Assembly: GCA_947179155.2 (NCBI GenBank)
Contig: OX359285.1
Coordinates: 10,956,010 to 11,020,009 of the forward strand
Direction of reading: 5' to 3'
DNA length: 64,000 nt
DNA from: Hedera helix
Taxonomy: Eukaryota > Streptophyta > Magnoliopsida > Apiales > Araliaceae
Shown here: positions 35,807 through 48,821 of the stretch, piece after piece
How the letters are laid out: every line of letters starts with the position of its first letter
How positions within the stretch are numbered: position 1 is the first letter of the stretch
Made by a program: the position numbers and the translations under genes
Notes under the pieces: generated by a model
Told to the model about the DNA's origin: nothing
Database searches by the model: none
The model's input: only the letters and a program-made list of their open reading frames with translations

Positions 35807-36827
35807 TAAGCTAAAAAATGATGCGGATTTTTATTTTGAGATGTTTCAGGTTTTAGGATATTCCAAATCTTCTATCTATGCTAGGTTTTGAAATTCTTAA
35901 AATCGTGTCAAATTTGCACTTTTGTGCATTTAAAATGACAAATAAAATTTCTTTGTTTTATCAACAAGGCACGTTAACTTGTGGTGTGGAGACAATACAT
36001 CGTTACTTGTGGTGATATGATAAAACCTAAAATAATTTTCAGTATTTTAAAACGTTTAAAGAATAATCTATGCTAATTGTTTCGGCTAGACAAATTGATT
36101 TGAGAATATCAAAATGTATTTATGAAATCATCATGCACCATTAAAGTCATGGTGCGATGATGAAAAATGAGGGAATCCTCAAATGCACTATTGCAACGAT
36201 GCGGTATCATAAAATCTTACAAAAATAAATTTCAGTTATTTTAACTAATCTAAAATAATTTTTAGTTCTTAATATAGGAACAATTTTGGAATGCAAGTCT
36301 ATGCCATTTGTTTCAGTAAGAAACTTTTGGTAAGAAATTGTTCAAGTTTTATTTTCAATCTAAATTATTCTGGTGTGAAATTTTATAGCAAGTCTGGGGT
36401 GAACAATTATAGAAGCAGATATATTTTGTCGGCATATAGCTCCAACTTCACTCTCAAAGACTAAACGTTATGCATGACGTATGGTACGATAGATTAATCC
36501 CCTAGCGTATTATCTTTGTGATGAAAATGTATTTATAGTCTTATGACTACTAAAGGTTACATTAAAATTACTTGTTGACTTAGTACGCAGTTCATGGTCT
36601 TTATGACTTTTCACCATATTATGAAAGTTTTAAAAGAATATTTTTATTTTTAATTTATTCTTCTACAAGATATTCTAATATTTTGGAATTATGTGGGTAG
36701 AAGTGTGAACTTCTTAAAAAAAGGTGGTCATAAAACCTGATGAGTAAAGAGATATCCTCGGAGAAAGAAATTATTAAAATAAGTGTGCTATAATTTCAGG
36801 GACGAAATTCTTATAAAGATGGGTAAA
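35807..36827 (+). other. Non-coding interior of element C, right part, ending in a PPT-like site
   Basis: It resumes after the solo LTR and shows no readable gag or pol. It ends with GGGACGAAATTC, TTATAAAGATGGG and TAATATCC, the arrangement of a PPT (about 36816-36823) and LTR start in plant Gypsy elements. The stretch 36270-36500 has patchy similarity (for example CTATGCCATTTGTTTCAG) to the reverse complement of 41330-41600 in the second solo LTR. So this part may itself derive from a related LTR. Confidence 0.45.
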
Positions 36828-39800
36828 TTTAATATCCTGGATATTTGTGAGATTTGGATATATAATTGAACGCAATTTAAGGTTAAGGTTTAAGACCTAG
36901 AGTTGAAGAAGTGAGATGTATAGAAAATAAGTAAATATTTTAACCTAATTTTTTTGTTAGGGATTAAATGTTAGAAATATGGGTTATAAAATTTAAAACC
37001 TATAATTGATTAATATGTATACTTGAAAGTATAATAAATGTAAGGTAATATAATACCTTTAAAATTTGATAAAATTATTCGACGAAATAGATTATGTAAC
37101 AAATATTATAATGATGCATGTAGAAGATTTATTAAGAAAATAAATTTCAATTGAGAAGTGATCGAATGTGGGTATATAGATACATATATACCTAGAGTTG
37201 TGCTATTTAGCAAAACTAAAAGATGAGTAAAGTAATTTAATACTCAACAAAATTAATGCATTAATTAGTTTTAATATGGAAGCAAGAAGGAAAGTCGTGT
37301 AATATAATTAATTGAGTTAATTATATAACAATGAGTTAAAGTTATGTTAATAAGAAGGAAAGCTAGAATGATTGCCCAGGATGACAATATTAAAAAGTTA
37401 ATTAATTAAGAGATTAACTTAATTATCAAGTTATAGTATAGAGTCTAATAATGGAATAAAACAAGTTCAATATTTTAATTGTGCAAGTCTTGTTAGTAAT
37501 TATAAAGAGGTCCAAATAAATTTATAGTTTAAGTCACATGAAGAATCCATGTAATTTAATTATATGCTAGTGGACTAGCCCAAGAGAATTATGTGAAGAG
37601 CCCAAACTTTAATTAATAGCAAGACTTATAGACAAATTAAATTGGCTCAACCTTATTATATAAGGGATCCAATGAATTAAATGTGTGGGTTACTTGTAAG
37701 AATTGTAGAATGGCCTAATCAATTAATGTAGTAAGCCCAAATAAGTGAGTCCAATGATTAAATAAAAAACCTAAACCTTTGATACTTGTAAGTATTGTAA
37801 GTAAGTGTTAAATGACTCAATAAAATTTTATGGAAAGCCCAAGGTACGTTGATTTAATGGTCCACTCCTTTAGTCCAATTGATGGTCAAATGTTGGGTCA
37901 AAGTGTTGGTTATATACAAGAATTAACCAAAGTTGGGTTAATAATATAACCATATGTCTTGTGGAGAGATGAGATTTAACCATGCTTTAGTTTGTGTATA
38001 AATATAGATATACAATCTATATGTAATAAAATTGCAAGTACAGTGTTTATCAAGTACAATCTATATGGAAAAAAGAAAGAGGGAGTGGCCGAGACCCATG
38101 TGGTCCACTTGGGAAAAAAATTATAGTTATCAAGTTGCTTCTAATTCACTCCATATCAATTTTACTTACACTCCACCAATATTGGTAATACCTTATGTCA
38201 TTCACCAAGTCAATCAAGATGGTAAATTCCTTAAATTTATGAATTTATGTTAGTAGAGAACTAACCATTATTATGTAAGTTGTTAACCTTAGGTGGTAAG
38301 AAATATGAAACCTTAACCAATACTAGAGTTAAGTGTTAGTAAATGTATAAATATATTAAATATATGTATACATGATTGTAGAGAGTTAATTAAAGGGGGA
38401 GTTAGTGAATAGACCCTGGGTGGTATTGAACGTGTGAATTAACCCTATTCGGGTTAATTGGTGAGAAATGTGTAGACATATACGATATGTATACATATTT
38501 GATAAGAGTTAACCAAACATTAGTTAATTGGTGGAGGATGGGAGGCTTTGACCAAGGTTGAGGTTACTAGATCAACCCTAGGTCACTTAATTTGTTAGTA
38601 AGTTAGCCATACAGGAGTTAGTTATTGGGAGATGTATTAGTATATACATAATGTAGAGAGTTGACCAAGGTTAGGTGTTAAAATCCTAGGTCTTATAAAT
38701 AGATGATACTTAACCACACTTGAGTTAAATGGTAGAGAAATATGTTAGATATACATAAGGTATGTAATATTTCTACTAGATAACAAGAGAGAGATAGAAA
38801 GTGTTGGTCATTCTTCTTTCAATTACCAAGTGTTGAGAGAAAGAAAAAGAGAGAGCTCTAGAGAGAAAGAGAGAGAAAAGAGAAAACTTGAGAGAAAAAA
38901 AGATCTAACCATTTTTAGAGCTAGCAAGGAAGGAAGAAGAGGATCAAGCATGGTATATCATCCATCTTGAAAGATTAAGGAGCTATTAAGGTTAAAAGTT
39001 TTCTATACCTTTAGATCTTTAGCTTAACTTTTGTTTCATATTGTTAGATCTTGGTTGTTGTGGGAGATCTATGATTTGTATGGTGGATCCGAAGAAATAA
39101 GGCGTTGATGGTGGTGAAAATGTTGGTAGATCACATTTTTATCCAAGTATAGATTAAGAAATCTAGAGATGGTTGTTAATGTTTAAAACCCTAGATTTAA
39201 AATGGTTTTCAAATGAATAAACTTATTTTTATGGTCTGTTTTTAAAGATCCATATACTTATTGCATAGATATATGAATTCTTTGAATGAACTATTTTGAG
39301 ATGAACTAAAATGGAGCCTAGATGAGCTCATAGTGATTTTTATGAAAACTATTTATGTTTGGTGAAGGCTTAAGAAGAAAGTATTTTCTAGCTATGTTGT
39401 TCAAATGTTAAACTAGTGAAGGATATATATGAGGTATGCTATGTAATACGATGTTATAGAGTCACAAAACATGATGATATAGCAATATAGCAAAATAATG
39501 CTTGTATCGTCATGTTTGAAGCAATCGAATCAATGATTTATAAAACTAGTTTTAATTATATCCTTTTGATTGATTTTAAGCCAATTTTCGTTTGGAATTT
39601 GAATTTATGATATAAAGAAAAGTTGTAGAGGAAGACGTGAAGGATGCTTGAGAGCTTGAATCACTCAAAACGGTTAAGAAATGAAAAGGTTATGGTTGTT
39701 TTTTTGAGTAAGGGTCGAGTAGTCCAAGAATTAAGTTTTTGTAGTTTTTGGCCTAGCGACGTAGCAGTGGAATCCATTGCCATAGCGGTCAAACATTTTT

Positions 39801-40845
39801 CCCAGAATGTGTTGAAGCTGTCAAGTTCGAGTCGGTCTGGGTCGGGTTTTCTTTGAAAATTTAAGTTAAAATAAGTGTAAAATGAATATGTTTGTTACTA
39901 AACCAATACACAAGGTTCATTAGTGTCAAATTAGTAGAATAATATTGTAAATGAAGGTCGTATGAAGAACGTAAAATATTGGTGTAAGTTGGGTAAGTGT
40001 GCTCGACATGTCCAAACTAGGGTTTGGCTAGGATTTTGTCCAGAACTCATGGGTTCGCTTGTTGGACATCTTAAAAATTAATAAATTGAAGTTAGAGTCT
40101 TAAATTTAGACCAAGTAATACTCATTGTAACTAATAATTATGTTAATCTCATAAAAAAATTGTAGGTTGAATGAAAAACACAAAATTAGCTTAAACAGTA
40201 TAAGCGAATCAGGCAAATTTTTCAAAACTTATTATTATGCGCATTGTTATGTTACAATGTGATATTAAGTTGTTGTTATGAAGCTATATTAATGTTATTG
40301 GTGATTTGTGCAATCAATGAAGTATGATTATTTGTAAAGTATGTTCAAATTGTTAAGCATGAACTGATATAAGTTATGAAGCATGTGTTAAATGCGATGA
40401 ATAAGAACTGAGAAGCATGTATAAAATATCATATATGGATTTATTGCCAAGCATGCATGATGCATGAAATATGTGTTATGTGATAACTGTTAGACTTACT
40501 GAGCCATCGTGCTCATGCTTGCAAATAATTATTTTACAGATAATGAAAAAATCCCAACAGATACTGGATTAATAGAAAGTAGGATATTAGAATAACATTA
40601 AAAAGACATTCAATGTAAATGATCTTGATATTTGAACTTAGTATTGTGATGTTAGTAAAATGTTTGGCTATGATAAACAATTTGTAAATGTTACGAGTCC
40701 CAATTGGGATAAATCAATAAGATGTATTAAAAGAATGTTGAAAGTTTTAATTGATTAAGTTATCAATTAAATTATTGATAAATATAGTTAGATGGTAATG
40801 GCTTGCTATATGGGATATATACTATGCTAAATTGAAATTCAATAT
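36828..40845 (+). repeat. 3' LTR of element C, left piece
   Basis: Its start (TTTAATATCCTGG) is placed after the PPT-like site, because the matching start of the 5' LTR is outside the window. The last 400 bp (from 40440) match the 5' LTR end at 30616. It contains TATA-like TATAAATAG near 38696 followed by a GA-rich leader (38820-38930). Short ORFs at 38032-38253 and 39644-39856 have no recognisable domain. With the right piece the LTR is about 4.4 kb. Confidence 0.65.
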
Positions 40846-41860
40846 TGTGACACCCCCAAATTCAGGTACCAATACCTCGAATTTGGTGCTCACTATCAAA
40901 TACATACATTACCTCTTAAACAACATATATTACTAAATGCAGAATAAATAAACATAAGTTGTTCATTATAAAAGGCTTACTACGGTCCCAAGGTCTCAAC
41001 CTTAATAAAATTACATCATGACGATCCTATTAATATAACTAGGGTTCCATGATTTACAAAACAGGAATAGAAATATTTAAACTATTCTTAAAGCTTGCCC
41101 TTGCCTTTGTCCTTCTTGGAGTGCTCAGGCCTAACTGCAATTAGTTCATGATATATCTAGCAAGAGTGAGCAACTAATATGCTCAGCAAATTTAAAATAA
41201 TACAGGCATATAATGAATAACTGCGAATAAAGTGAAAGCTCAACAGTTTATAGAAGTTAATGAAATGACTGATAAGATAATCAAAATCCAAACGAATGAA
41301 TGAAAGATGATTATTTACTGCTGAGTGGTCCAACCAACCCTGAACATTTCCAAGGAAACAATCTTCTGATTATCCTTTTATAAATCAAACTGTACTGGAG
41401 GGGATCAGCTTTTTGTACAACATGTATATGCATAACATTAAACTTTGACCATGTCGAACTATGACACTTATAATTCCCCATTTAGGATTTGTTCTCTCAG
41501 TATAAGACTTCCACACCAATCAACTGGTTTGAAATAGCTTTTAAAAATATTTACTTTATATGTCTACCTGAAACAAATGGCGTAGACCAATTCTTGAACA
41601 ATTCATGAAATAAAGAACTTTATATAATTTACATGTTCAATGATAGAACATATATTTCAAATACATCAACGTGCGAATTTCAATACTTGCATTTACATGG
41701 AATAATTAACGATAATCAAACCATTAACATGCTCAAAAATAATAGCTCGAGTTTGAGTTAGGAAACTTGCCTCTGTCGTAGTCTACCGCTTACACGACTT
41801 AAATTACAGTCCTTGAAAGACCTAGTATTAAATAGGTTTATCTATCAATTAGTAACACAT

Positions 41861-42472
41861 ATAGGATTTCATATATCACTATTTAAACAGTATTCCACGT
41901 AAGCACATAATTCCCTATTTAGCAACACGTAACTTATACGACAATATTATCACACTCGGATAATATCTTAATTATTAAACAATATTATACTATATTCAAT
42001 AATATTTAATTCGCTTACCAATGTTATTAATTGTTTAACAACATCCCAATTGATTATTAATATCATTAATCTTTTAATAATATTTAATCCTCTACTATTA
42101 TTATTAACTATTTAATTATAAGTTAATCACTTAGTATTATTATTAATCATTTTATAACAATTTAATATAGGATTTCATATATCACTATTTAAACAGTATT
42201 CCACGTAAGCACATAATTCCCTATTTAGCAACACGTAACTTATACGACAATATTATCACACTCGGATAATATCTTAATTATTAAACAATATTATACTACA
42301 TTCAATAATATTTAATTCGCTTACCAATATTATTAATTGTTTAACAACATCCCAATTGATTATTAATATCATTAATCTTTTAATAATATTTAATCATCTA
42401 CTATTATTATTAACTATTTAATTATAAGTTAATCACTTAGTATTATTATTAATCATTTTATAACAATTTAAT
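41861..42472 (-). repeat. 306-bp tandem duplication
   Basis: 41861-42166 and 42167-42472 are adjacent direct copies with three differences seen by eye (TATATT/TACATT, CAATGTT/CAATATT, ATCCTCT/ATCATCT), about 99% identical. Confidence 0.95.
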
Positions 42473-44320
42473 CATTCACCATTATTATAAATTATTTAAT
42501 AATAATTTAATTGTTTGCTATTATTATTATTAATCATTTAATAATAATTTAGCTAATATCATTATCTAATAGTATTTTAAACACTTAGTAACTTATAAAA
42601 ATCTAAACAATTTTAAAGCAAATTGTTTAACTACATTATTATTTCCTTAATCTCTTTGCTTTATTTATTTAATATTAATTAAATAAATAATTAAGTTTGA
42701 TTAACCTTTATTTCTCTTTAATTATTATATAAAATTATTTAAATAATAATTAATTAAGTAATTATCACCATTTATTATTTAATATAAAGTAAATAATAAA
42801 TAATTATTTTATTAACTTCATCTCCCTTTTATTATTTTTTAAATAATAATTAATTAACTAATTTATTCTTATTCCTTATTTAATTATTAATTAAATAATG
42901 AATAATTATTTTATTAAATTTATATCCTCCTTTATTTATTATTTAATAATAAATAATTAGTTATTATTTTTATTTGCTTTAATTATTATTCAATATCAAT
43001 TAAATAATAATTAAGCATATTAATGGCCTTTATTTCCTTTATTTATTATTTAATATAAAATAATAAATAATTATTTAACCTGGGTCCTAAATTAATTATA
43101 TCAAATTTTAAATATTTTGACCCATTTTGGTTATTTCACGTCCAACCCGACCCGTTTCAAAAGGCTTGACCCGACCCGGATAATAAAATATCATTATCAA
43201 AAATCTGTCATCAAAGCCCCGGCTTTCAAAATTGCACTGATTTGAAAGCCCTGGATTTCAAAACAGAAACACATTTTGGGCGAATTTTTCAAATTTTCCA
43301 ATTTTGTCCATTTGATTCCAACTTTCATAAAATCTTCAATATAAGTCCAAATGACCTCAAATTGGTATTGATGGATTCGTATCTTCTTAAGCTACAATAT
43401 TCCATCATTGGATCAAATTTTTGAAAAAAAATTGGTTATGAAAAATAGCTACAAAGTGGATGGTTGTGCATTAGGGCTTGACAATGAACCACTTTGGTTT
43501 CAAAAAGCATAACTCACTCATTTTAAAACCTTTTGATATGATTCCAACTAGGTTTTATTCTTAACTTACATACCTAGCATATGAAGAAATAAATCACACA
43601 TACAACTTATAGGTTTCAAAATATAAATCCCCGAACCATACGTTCGATTAAGGTTCCGTTGGTAAAAATTATTTTCATGTTTTTTGATAAACCTTTTTTT
43701 TATCATCTAAGCATTTAAACATATATATTACACCACCAAACCATAGATTAACACATCTAGCACAATTTTAAACATCTAGAGCTTTGAAATTAGGTTTGAA
43801 CCACTTCAAGCACTTAGAACACAAAGGTGAAAAATAAAACAAGGGTTTGAAAACTTTTAAACCTTCTAATAACTTTTCTTCTCCTTGCTAAAAACTTCAC
43901 CAAGCTTGGATGATCTATCTTGCTAACTAGATGATCTCTCCTTGAAGAGCTAATGTTTATCCCTTTTTAAGCTTCTCCTTCTTTCAATCTTTCTCCCTTT
44001 CTTTCTATTTCTTCTCTCTAGCAACTTAGAAGCAATATGACTAATGAAATGAGAATATGTTGAAAATGAGAGAGAGATAGAGAGTAATGTGGTGTTAGTA
44101 GATGTTGCATACTTACATGTTATGTAAGTATACACATCAATAGCCATCCTAGCTTTCTTACACAAGCCCCCCCCTATTTTCCTTGCTTCTACCCACACCT
44201 TGAGCCTCTAAAAACTGAACAAAATTAGCCCCCAAATCCCTTACAAAGCTACTGGAAATATGAGGGCAAAAGGGTCCAAGTTTTGCTTTATTTTTCATTT
44301 TCTTTTAATGCCTAAATGTG

Positions 44321-44323
<3 letters not shown>

Positions 44324-44392
<69 letters not shown>
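44324..44392 (+). repeat. (AT)n microsatellite, about 34 units
   Basis: Uninterrupted AT dinucleotides. The predicted Ile-Tyr repeat protein over it is spurious. Confidence 0.97.
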
Positions 44393-44396
<4 letters not shown>

Positions 44397-44837
44397 CACC
44401 AACACCAACATTTGGGCTATAATTGAATCATTTCCTTGGGCCTTGGTCACACTCCAATTGGACTCAAATGATTTAAATGTTTGGGCCTTGCATTAAATAA
44501 TCTAATGGGCTAGGTATTTGGCTTGGTTGGATCATTAATTAAATTACTTGATGCTTAATAAAATATATCATTAATAACACATAATCCAATTAGATTTTCT
44601 AGACAATTAATATAATTGGATTATTGATTAGGGTTTCAATTTAATTTTCACATTAATTTATATTAGGCTTTTATTTAAATTAATACTAATATTAGCCTTA
44701 ATATTAATTATGTCACAAATAGACTTTGAATACCTCCTACCATCCATATTATCCCAAAACTAGGGTTTGGATTGAAATGGATTGAAATTAGGGTTTATAA
44801 TTTATAAACAGTGTTACAGAATTTTCGGATCCTTACA

Positions 44838-45237
44838 AATATGTTGTAAAAGAGAAAGCAATTTGCTATTTTGTTAAAACAGTTTACTGTAATGATGTTA
44901 TGGGTTGCCATTTAGTTATCACTGTTTCATGTATTTAAATGCAACTTGTTGTTTAAGTAATTTAGTCAGTTGATTTATGTATTTAGCAACTAGATTATAA
45001 TGAAGAAGTTATAAAAAGAAAGATTAAACATTAAATCATAATATGATAAAGAGTTAGTATAGAGCAATGTAAAGATTACAATTCTAGAATAGAAAGAGAT
45101 GTTATAAAGTTTTAAATAAATGGTTATTTAGCAACAATAATATTGTTGTAAGTCATGAACGATAAAAAAAAAAAAAAGTTGTACAATGACGAACCAAATC
45201 TGAGGTTGAAGGGACTCGGATTTGGGATCGTTACATT
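44838..45237 (+). repeat. 3' LTR of element C, right piece
   Basis: It continues the C LTR after the AATAT duplication and matches 31017-31381 to the end, GGATCGTTACA. A run of about 13 A near 45166 is absent from the 5' copy. Confidence 0.88.
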
Positions 45238-45521
45238 TTTGCCCTTAATGTTAGATTAAAAATAAAAGCGCACAATTAAAAAAATATGTAAACACATAAA
45301 ATATCTTAAAACTATGTGAAAAGAAGGAGAAATTTAAGGTACCGCAATTCTCCACCAATCATCATAGTTTATATTTAATAAAAAATAATAATAAATCTAA
45401 GCAATATATGTTTTACGTGTGTGAATGCATAAATGCGATAATTAGTTTTTAAATAAAAAAACTAAACTGAAACTAGTAGAAGAATTAAATAAAATTTAAA
45501 TTAATTAATATTTCAAATAAT
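45238..45521 (-). other. Leader remnant of the Athila-like element
   Basis: This is sequence downstream (minus strand) of the primer-binding site, cut at 45237 where element C starts. It is non-coding. Confidence 0.5.
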
Positions 45522-45538
45522 CCCCGACAATGGTGCCA
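45522..45538 (-). other. Primer-binding site of the Athila type
   Basis: The minus strand reads TTTGGCACCATTGTCGGGGA across this site, a decayed form of TGGCGCCGTTGCCGGGGA, the tRNA-Asp-type PBS known from Athila-like plant Gypsy elements. Confidence 0.75.
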
Positions 45539-45544
45539 AAAACT

Positions 45545-46834
45545 TGTTGTGCTTAAATTTAAAAAAAAAACTCGCAACTACACGAATCTATTGTAAAATA
45601 GTTTTATGCAAAGTACGAGGTCGATCCCACGAGGATTATTGAAAAACTAATTAAATCTAAATTATATTAAATCTTAATCTAGTTAACGAAAATGATTGTT
45701 GAATTAATTAAAACTAAAACTAAATTAACAGTACTAATTTAATGGATGAAGAGCTCTGAGGTTCAGACTTCACAATATTAACTATGTCTGTTTTACAATT
45801 CATTATTAATTCCCTTAATTTGGAGTAGCAATTTGAAAATTAATTTAATGCTTTTTCAAGATTTTTCATTTAAATTCATAAAAATATATTTTTTTGTAAA
45901 TTGTTATTTTTCAAGATTAAATGTATAAGACCAAAATATTATATGTATCAACTATTTTGAAAAATAAATAATATAAGTTCTTAATTAAAACTTTAAAATA
46001 CAACCCGAGTTAAATTAAATTAATTGTTACTACTCAAAATACATAATATTATGAATGAAACAATTTAATTTAACTCAATCAAATAAATAAGAATTATTAA
46101 CATTAAAACCACTTTAGAAATTAATAATTTCAGTCATACATAATTAATATTGTTTCATCTTACACCTCAAAAATTAGTTTAGTAGTACATTATTAAAATA
46201 AGAGTAAATGTTAAATAATAAACCGACATGAAGTTTATATGTTCTGTTTCTGTTCATACGTTGCACTGCTACTGCTTTGATTCCCATGAATTACTTCAGC
46301 TTCTGATTTGTTTCGCTTTGGGTCAGCTAAATCGTTGTGTTGCTACGGTTAATGCGTTGTTGCTCTGTTTCGTGCTTGGATCTGTTACAAGCTGTTGTTC
46401 GGATTGCTTCACTACGATGTCGCTACTGTAGTTTTCCTTGGACTTCCGTGATGTGTTGCTGGTGTGGATAATGTTCTTTTTATAATGTTGATGCTTATGT
46501 GCCATGAACTGCTACTCTTCTTTTTGTTCCTGATCACTTTTTGCTTTGGCTTTATCTCTTATTTTTCTTTACTTAATCTTTGACTTTTCCATGTTGCAGC
46601 CATATGATAGAATACTAGTACAATCCTAACTCCTTGAAATGTTAGAACTCAAGTGGGTCCCAATACTTGAGTCTCTTTTTATTTTCTTAGACTTGAACTT
46701 GAATCCCATTTAGGCTTTTAAAATTTCACAGTACCTACTCAATAAAATGAATCTAATTAATATAATATCAATTTAAAATTTAACTAATAAATCTATTTTT
46801 AGAGGAAATAAATATATATAAAATATGCTCATCA
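45545..46834 (-). repeat. LTR of a minus-strand Athila-like element
   Basis: It has TG/CA ends: on the minus strand it starts TGATGAGCATA at 46834 and ends CACAACA at 45545, next to the PBS. The stretch 45545-45650 (CTCGCAACTACACGAATC, GAGGTCGATCCCACGAGG) resembles a sequence widespread at such LTR ends in plants, from memory. Right of 46834 a Gypsy gag frame is cut in mid-domain, so this element inserted there. ORFs at 46228-46505 are chance. Confidence 0.7.
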
Positions 46835-47361
46835 CCTACCTGCACTCACATCATCCTCAGTCTGCGTCCGCCACCATAATTTAGCATCCCCATAGAGTAT
46901 GTGCTTGTAATGGTCATTTTCTCCTAGTTTGGAATATGTATAACCACAAAGTATTGTTCCATATCCCATAGGAAATTCTCTGATTCCTTCGCATTCCTAC
47001 TTCCCTCAAAGGTTTTGGGTTCAAGAACTTTCACTTTCGAGGGTCCATCAACTCCACTCGTTGTGCCAAAAGCAACAACACGCCGCACTAGTGCCATTTC
47101 TTCTGCAATTCGATTGCAATGCTCCGTCAATTTAAAGGTCTGAGTTGTTGTGGTCAACAGATCCATGGCCATGTCGTTTATCTTCTTATTGAACTTTAGG
47201 ACATGATCTTCAACTTCAGAACGAAGATTCTCCCATGGAGCATTTGATGCCTTAAACTGGTATACCAATGAATCTTCTTCTCCCACTAATCTGCTACCTA
47301 TGAAATTTTCCAGTGCTAATAATCTCTAATGCAAATCATTGATTCAATTTGTGTTTGGCAT
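46835..47361 (-). pseudogene. Truncated Gypsy gag (element D)
   Basis: On the minus strand the ATG at 47361 starts a gag with two early stops (codons 6 and 12). It then reads openly from 47286 to a TAG at 46921-46923 and on in the same frame to the LTR boundary at 46835. Recognisable are KVLEPKTFEGSRNAKESENF, FLWDMEQYF and, after the stop, YGDAKLWWRTQTEDD, which together are the N-terminal half of a plant Ty3/Gypsy gag core. The stops sit at codons that look like former Gln, Arg or Trp. The rest of the gag and the pol are not in the window. They were separated by the Athila-like insertion and would lie to the left, beyond the nest. Confidence 0.8.
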
Positions 47362-47375
47362 CGTTTTCTAACGAA

Positions 47376-47387
47376 GCTCTAATACCA
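47376..47387 (-). other. Primer-binding site of element D
   Basis: The minus strand reads TGGTATTAGAGC, 11 of 12 bases of the initiator tRNA-Met complement, 15 bases upstream of the gag ATG. Confidence 0.85.
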
Positions 47388-47390
47388 AAT

Positions 47391-48241
47391 TGTCACAGGG
47401 TCTACGAATGACACTAATTTTTCTGAGTCAAATGTTCTACCTGTGATGCACTAGTTTGCACCAACCAGTCGGCAAAGTTCACACACAAACACATACATGC
47501 CTACATGTAACACAATGTCACTAGCCATGCACACACACAAAGCCACACTTTATACACAAGTCATGTCCCAACCTTTTATTACTTCTCTCAATATCAAGGA
47601 ATGCACTGGCTAAAGGCTTGCAAACTCACACACAATAATCTGTAATACACAAGCCCCAACATAGTTATAAATAATTACAATATAGGCTGTAGTTGACATC
47701 CCCAACTACCCAGAAATTTCTTGGCCAATGGCCTTTTAGCATTCAAGTTGCAACTACTCAGCAGCTGCCTCACTAACAGTCTGCATGCAAATGTGTTTTT
47801 CCCCATGTTCTAAAATTCAAATCCAATACCTGCCAGTATGTGTGTGGAGGTTGGTTGAATCAATAAACACCCATAACTACCCACTAGCCCAAGGTATGAT
47901 CCATTCAGCTAATCCTCCATCTAACCCACGAAGTCAACCCACATCTTTGTAGTCTCAGCTTACGAATTTTCCCAACATGTGCTACAATGTTTTGTCTATC
48001 TAGCCCACACAAAATTCCAACTAGGTCAAGCACTTGCCCAAGGTGTTGCCCACTATGAACATACCCACACATAACAATTAATGTTCCAGTCCAATAATGC
48101 CTAACCCATGACTAAGTCTTTAATCTAATCCAAGCTACTAATCCATATGCTAACATTGTTGTTAGGGGATCCCAACAATGCCCCAACGTGCCCCACGCAT
48201 AAGCTATGACAACATGTCAATGGCCTAGGTGAATTTTACCA
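47391..48241 (-). repeat. 5' LTR of element D
   Basis: An 851-bp LTR read on the minus strand, from TGGTAAAATTCACC (48241) to CCTGTGACA (47391). The right end is fixed only by a TG and by the purine tract beyond it, so it is less certain than the left end. It has many CACA-rich stretches on the plus strand. Confidence 0.6.
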
Positions 48242-48821
48242 ACCACCCCTCCCCTCCCCTATAGTAGCACTTATGAAAAAAATCAAAGTGACAGTAACAG
48301 ATGTCAAATATACTTGAAGAGTCATAATGTATACCCATTGGTATACCAGTTTAGCCAATTGCCTTACCTTACTCATTGAGTGTCAAAATGCATTGCCCAT
48401 ATTGACTGAGTGTCAAGATCATGTCTGACACGATGTTTAACCATCCCGCATGTCAAGCCCGTGTGAACCCGCTAAAGGGCTAACAGTAGGGATGGTAATA
48501 AAGTAGTGCCCTGATAATTTAGCTGAATTATCTCTTTTACCTAGTTCATAGTCGATGTGCTGGATTGATAGGTCAAGGCCCCTTTTGCTATACGTAAACG
48601 TGCCCAACTTTAATTTTAAGAAATATATATATTTTTTTATGTCTTGACTTTTAGAATTCTCTGAATCTACTAGTAGATAAATTAAAATATAAGTTCCAAA
48701 AATTAGAATTAGCAATATAGTTTTTACCACCAAAAAACCTATTAACATTTCACATCATTCAAATCTTAGTAAGAAAATACTATAAGATTGTTTTTATATT
48801 AATGAGTATATAAGCGAACCT
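48242..48821. other. Unassigned flank with a purine tract
   Basis: 48244-48262 is a minus-strand purine tract (GGGGAGGGGAGGGGTGG) touching the D LTR. The rest holds a minus-strand ORF of 103 codons (48437-48748) with a hydrophobic N-terminus and no recognised domain. I see no RNA gene. Confidence 0.4.

Larger units (their letters stand above)
40846..44837 (-). repeat. Second solo LTR, minus strand, in the 3' LTR of element C
   Basis: This 3,992-bp sequence is flanked by AATAT on both sides (40841-40845, 44838-44842). The uninterrupted site is preserved at 31017-31021. On the minus strand it starts TGTAAGGATCCGAAAATTC and ends ATTTGGGGGTGTCACA. It includes a recent 306-bp tandem duplication, a TA microsatellite and an AT-rich run at 42480-43080. 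No PBS, gag, pol or PPT is seen. It resembles the first solo LTR in its ends, so the two are related families. Confidence 0.92.

Noticed and set aside
38032..38253. 73-codon ORF starting MQVQCLSSTIYME
   Set aside because: It lies inside the 3' LTR of element C, with no recognisable domain.
44260..44496. ORF encoding Ile-Tyr repeats, and the similar ORF at 35414-35632
   Set aside because: Both are translations of TA microsatellites inside solo LTRs.
46228..46505. ORFs on both strands
   Set aside because: They lie within the Athila-like LTR; neither shows a domain.
48440..48490. tRNA-like words (GTGTGAACCCGC)
   Set aside because: No A-box/B-box pair or cloverleaf could be formed.
48437..48748. 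103-codon minus-strand ORF with a hydrophobic N-terminus
   Set aside because: No recognisable family, no promoter signals, AT-rich N-terminal half; not supported as a gene.
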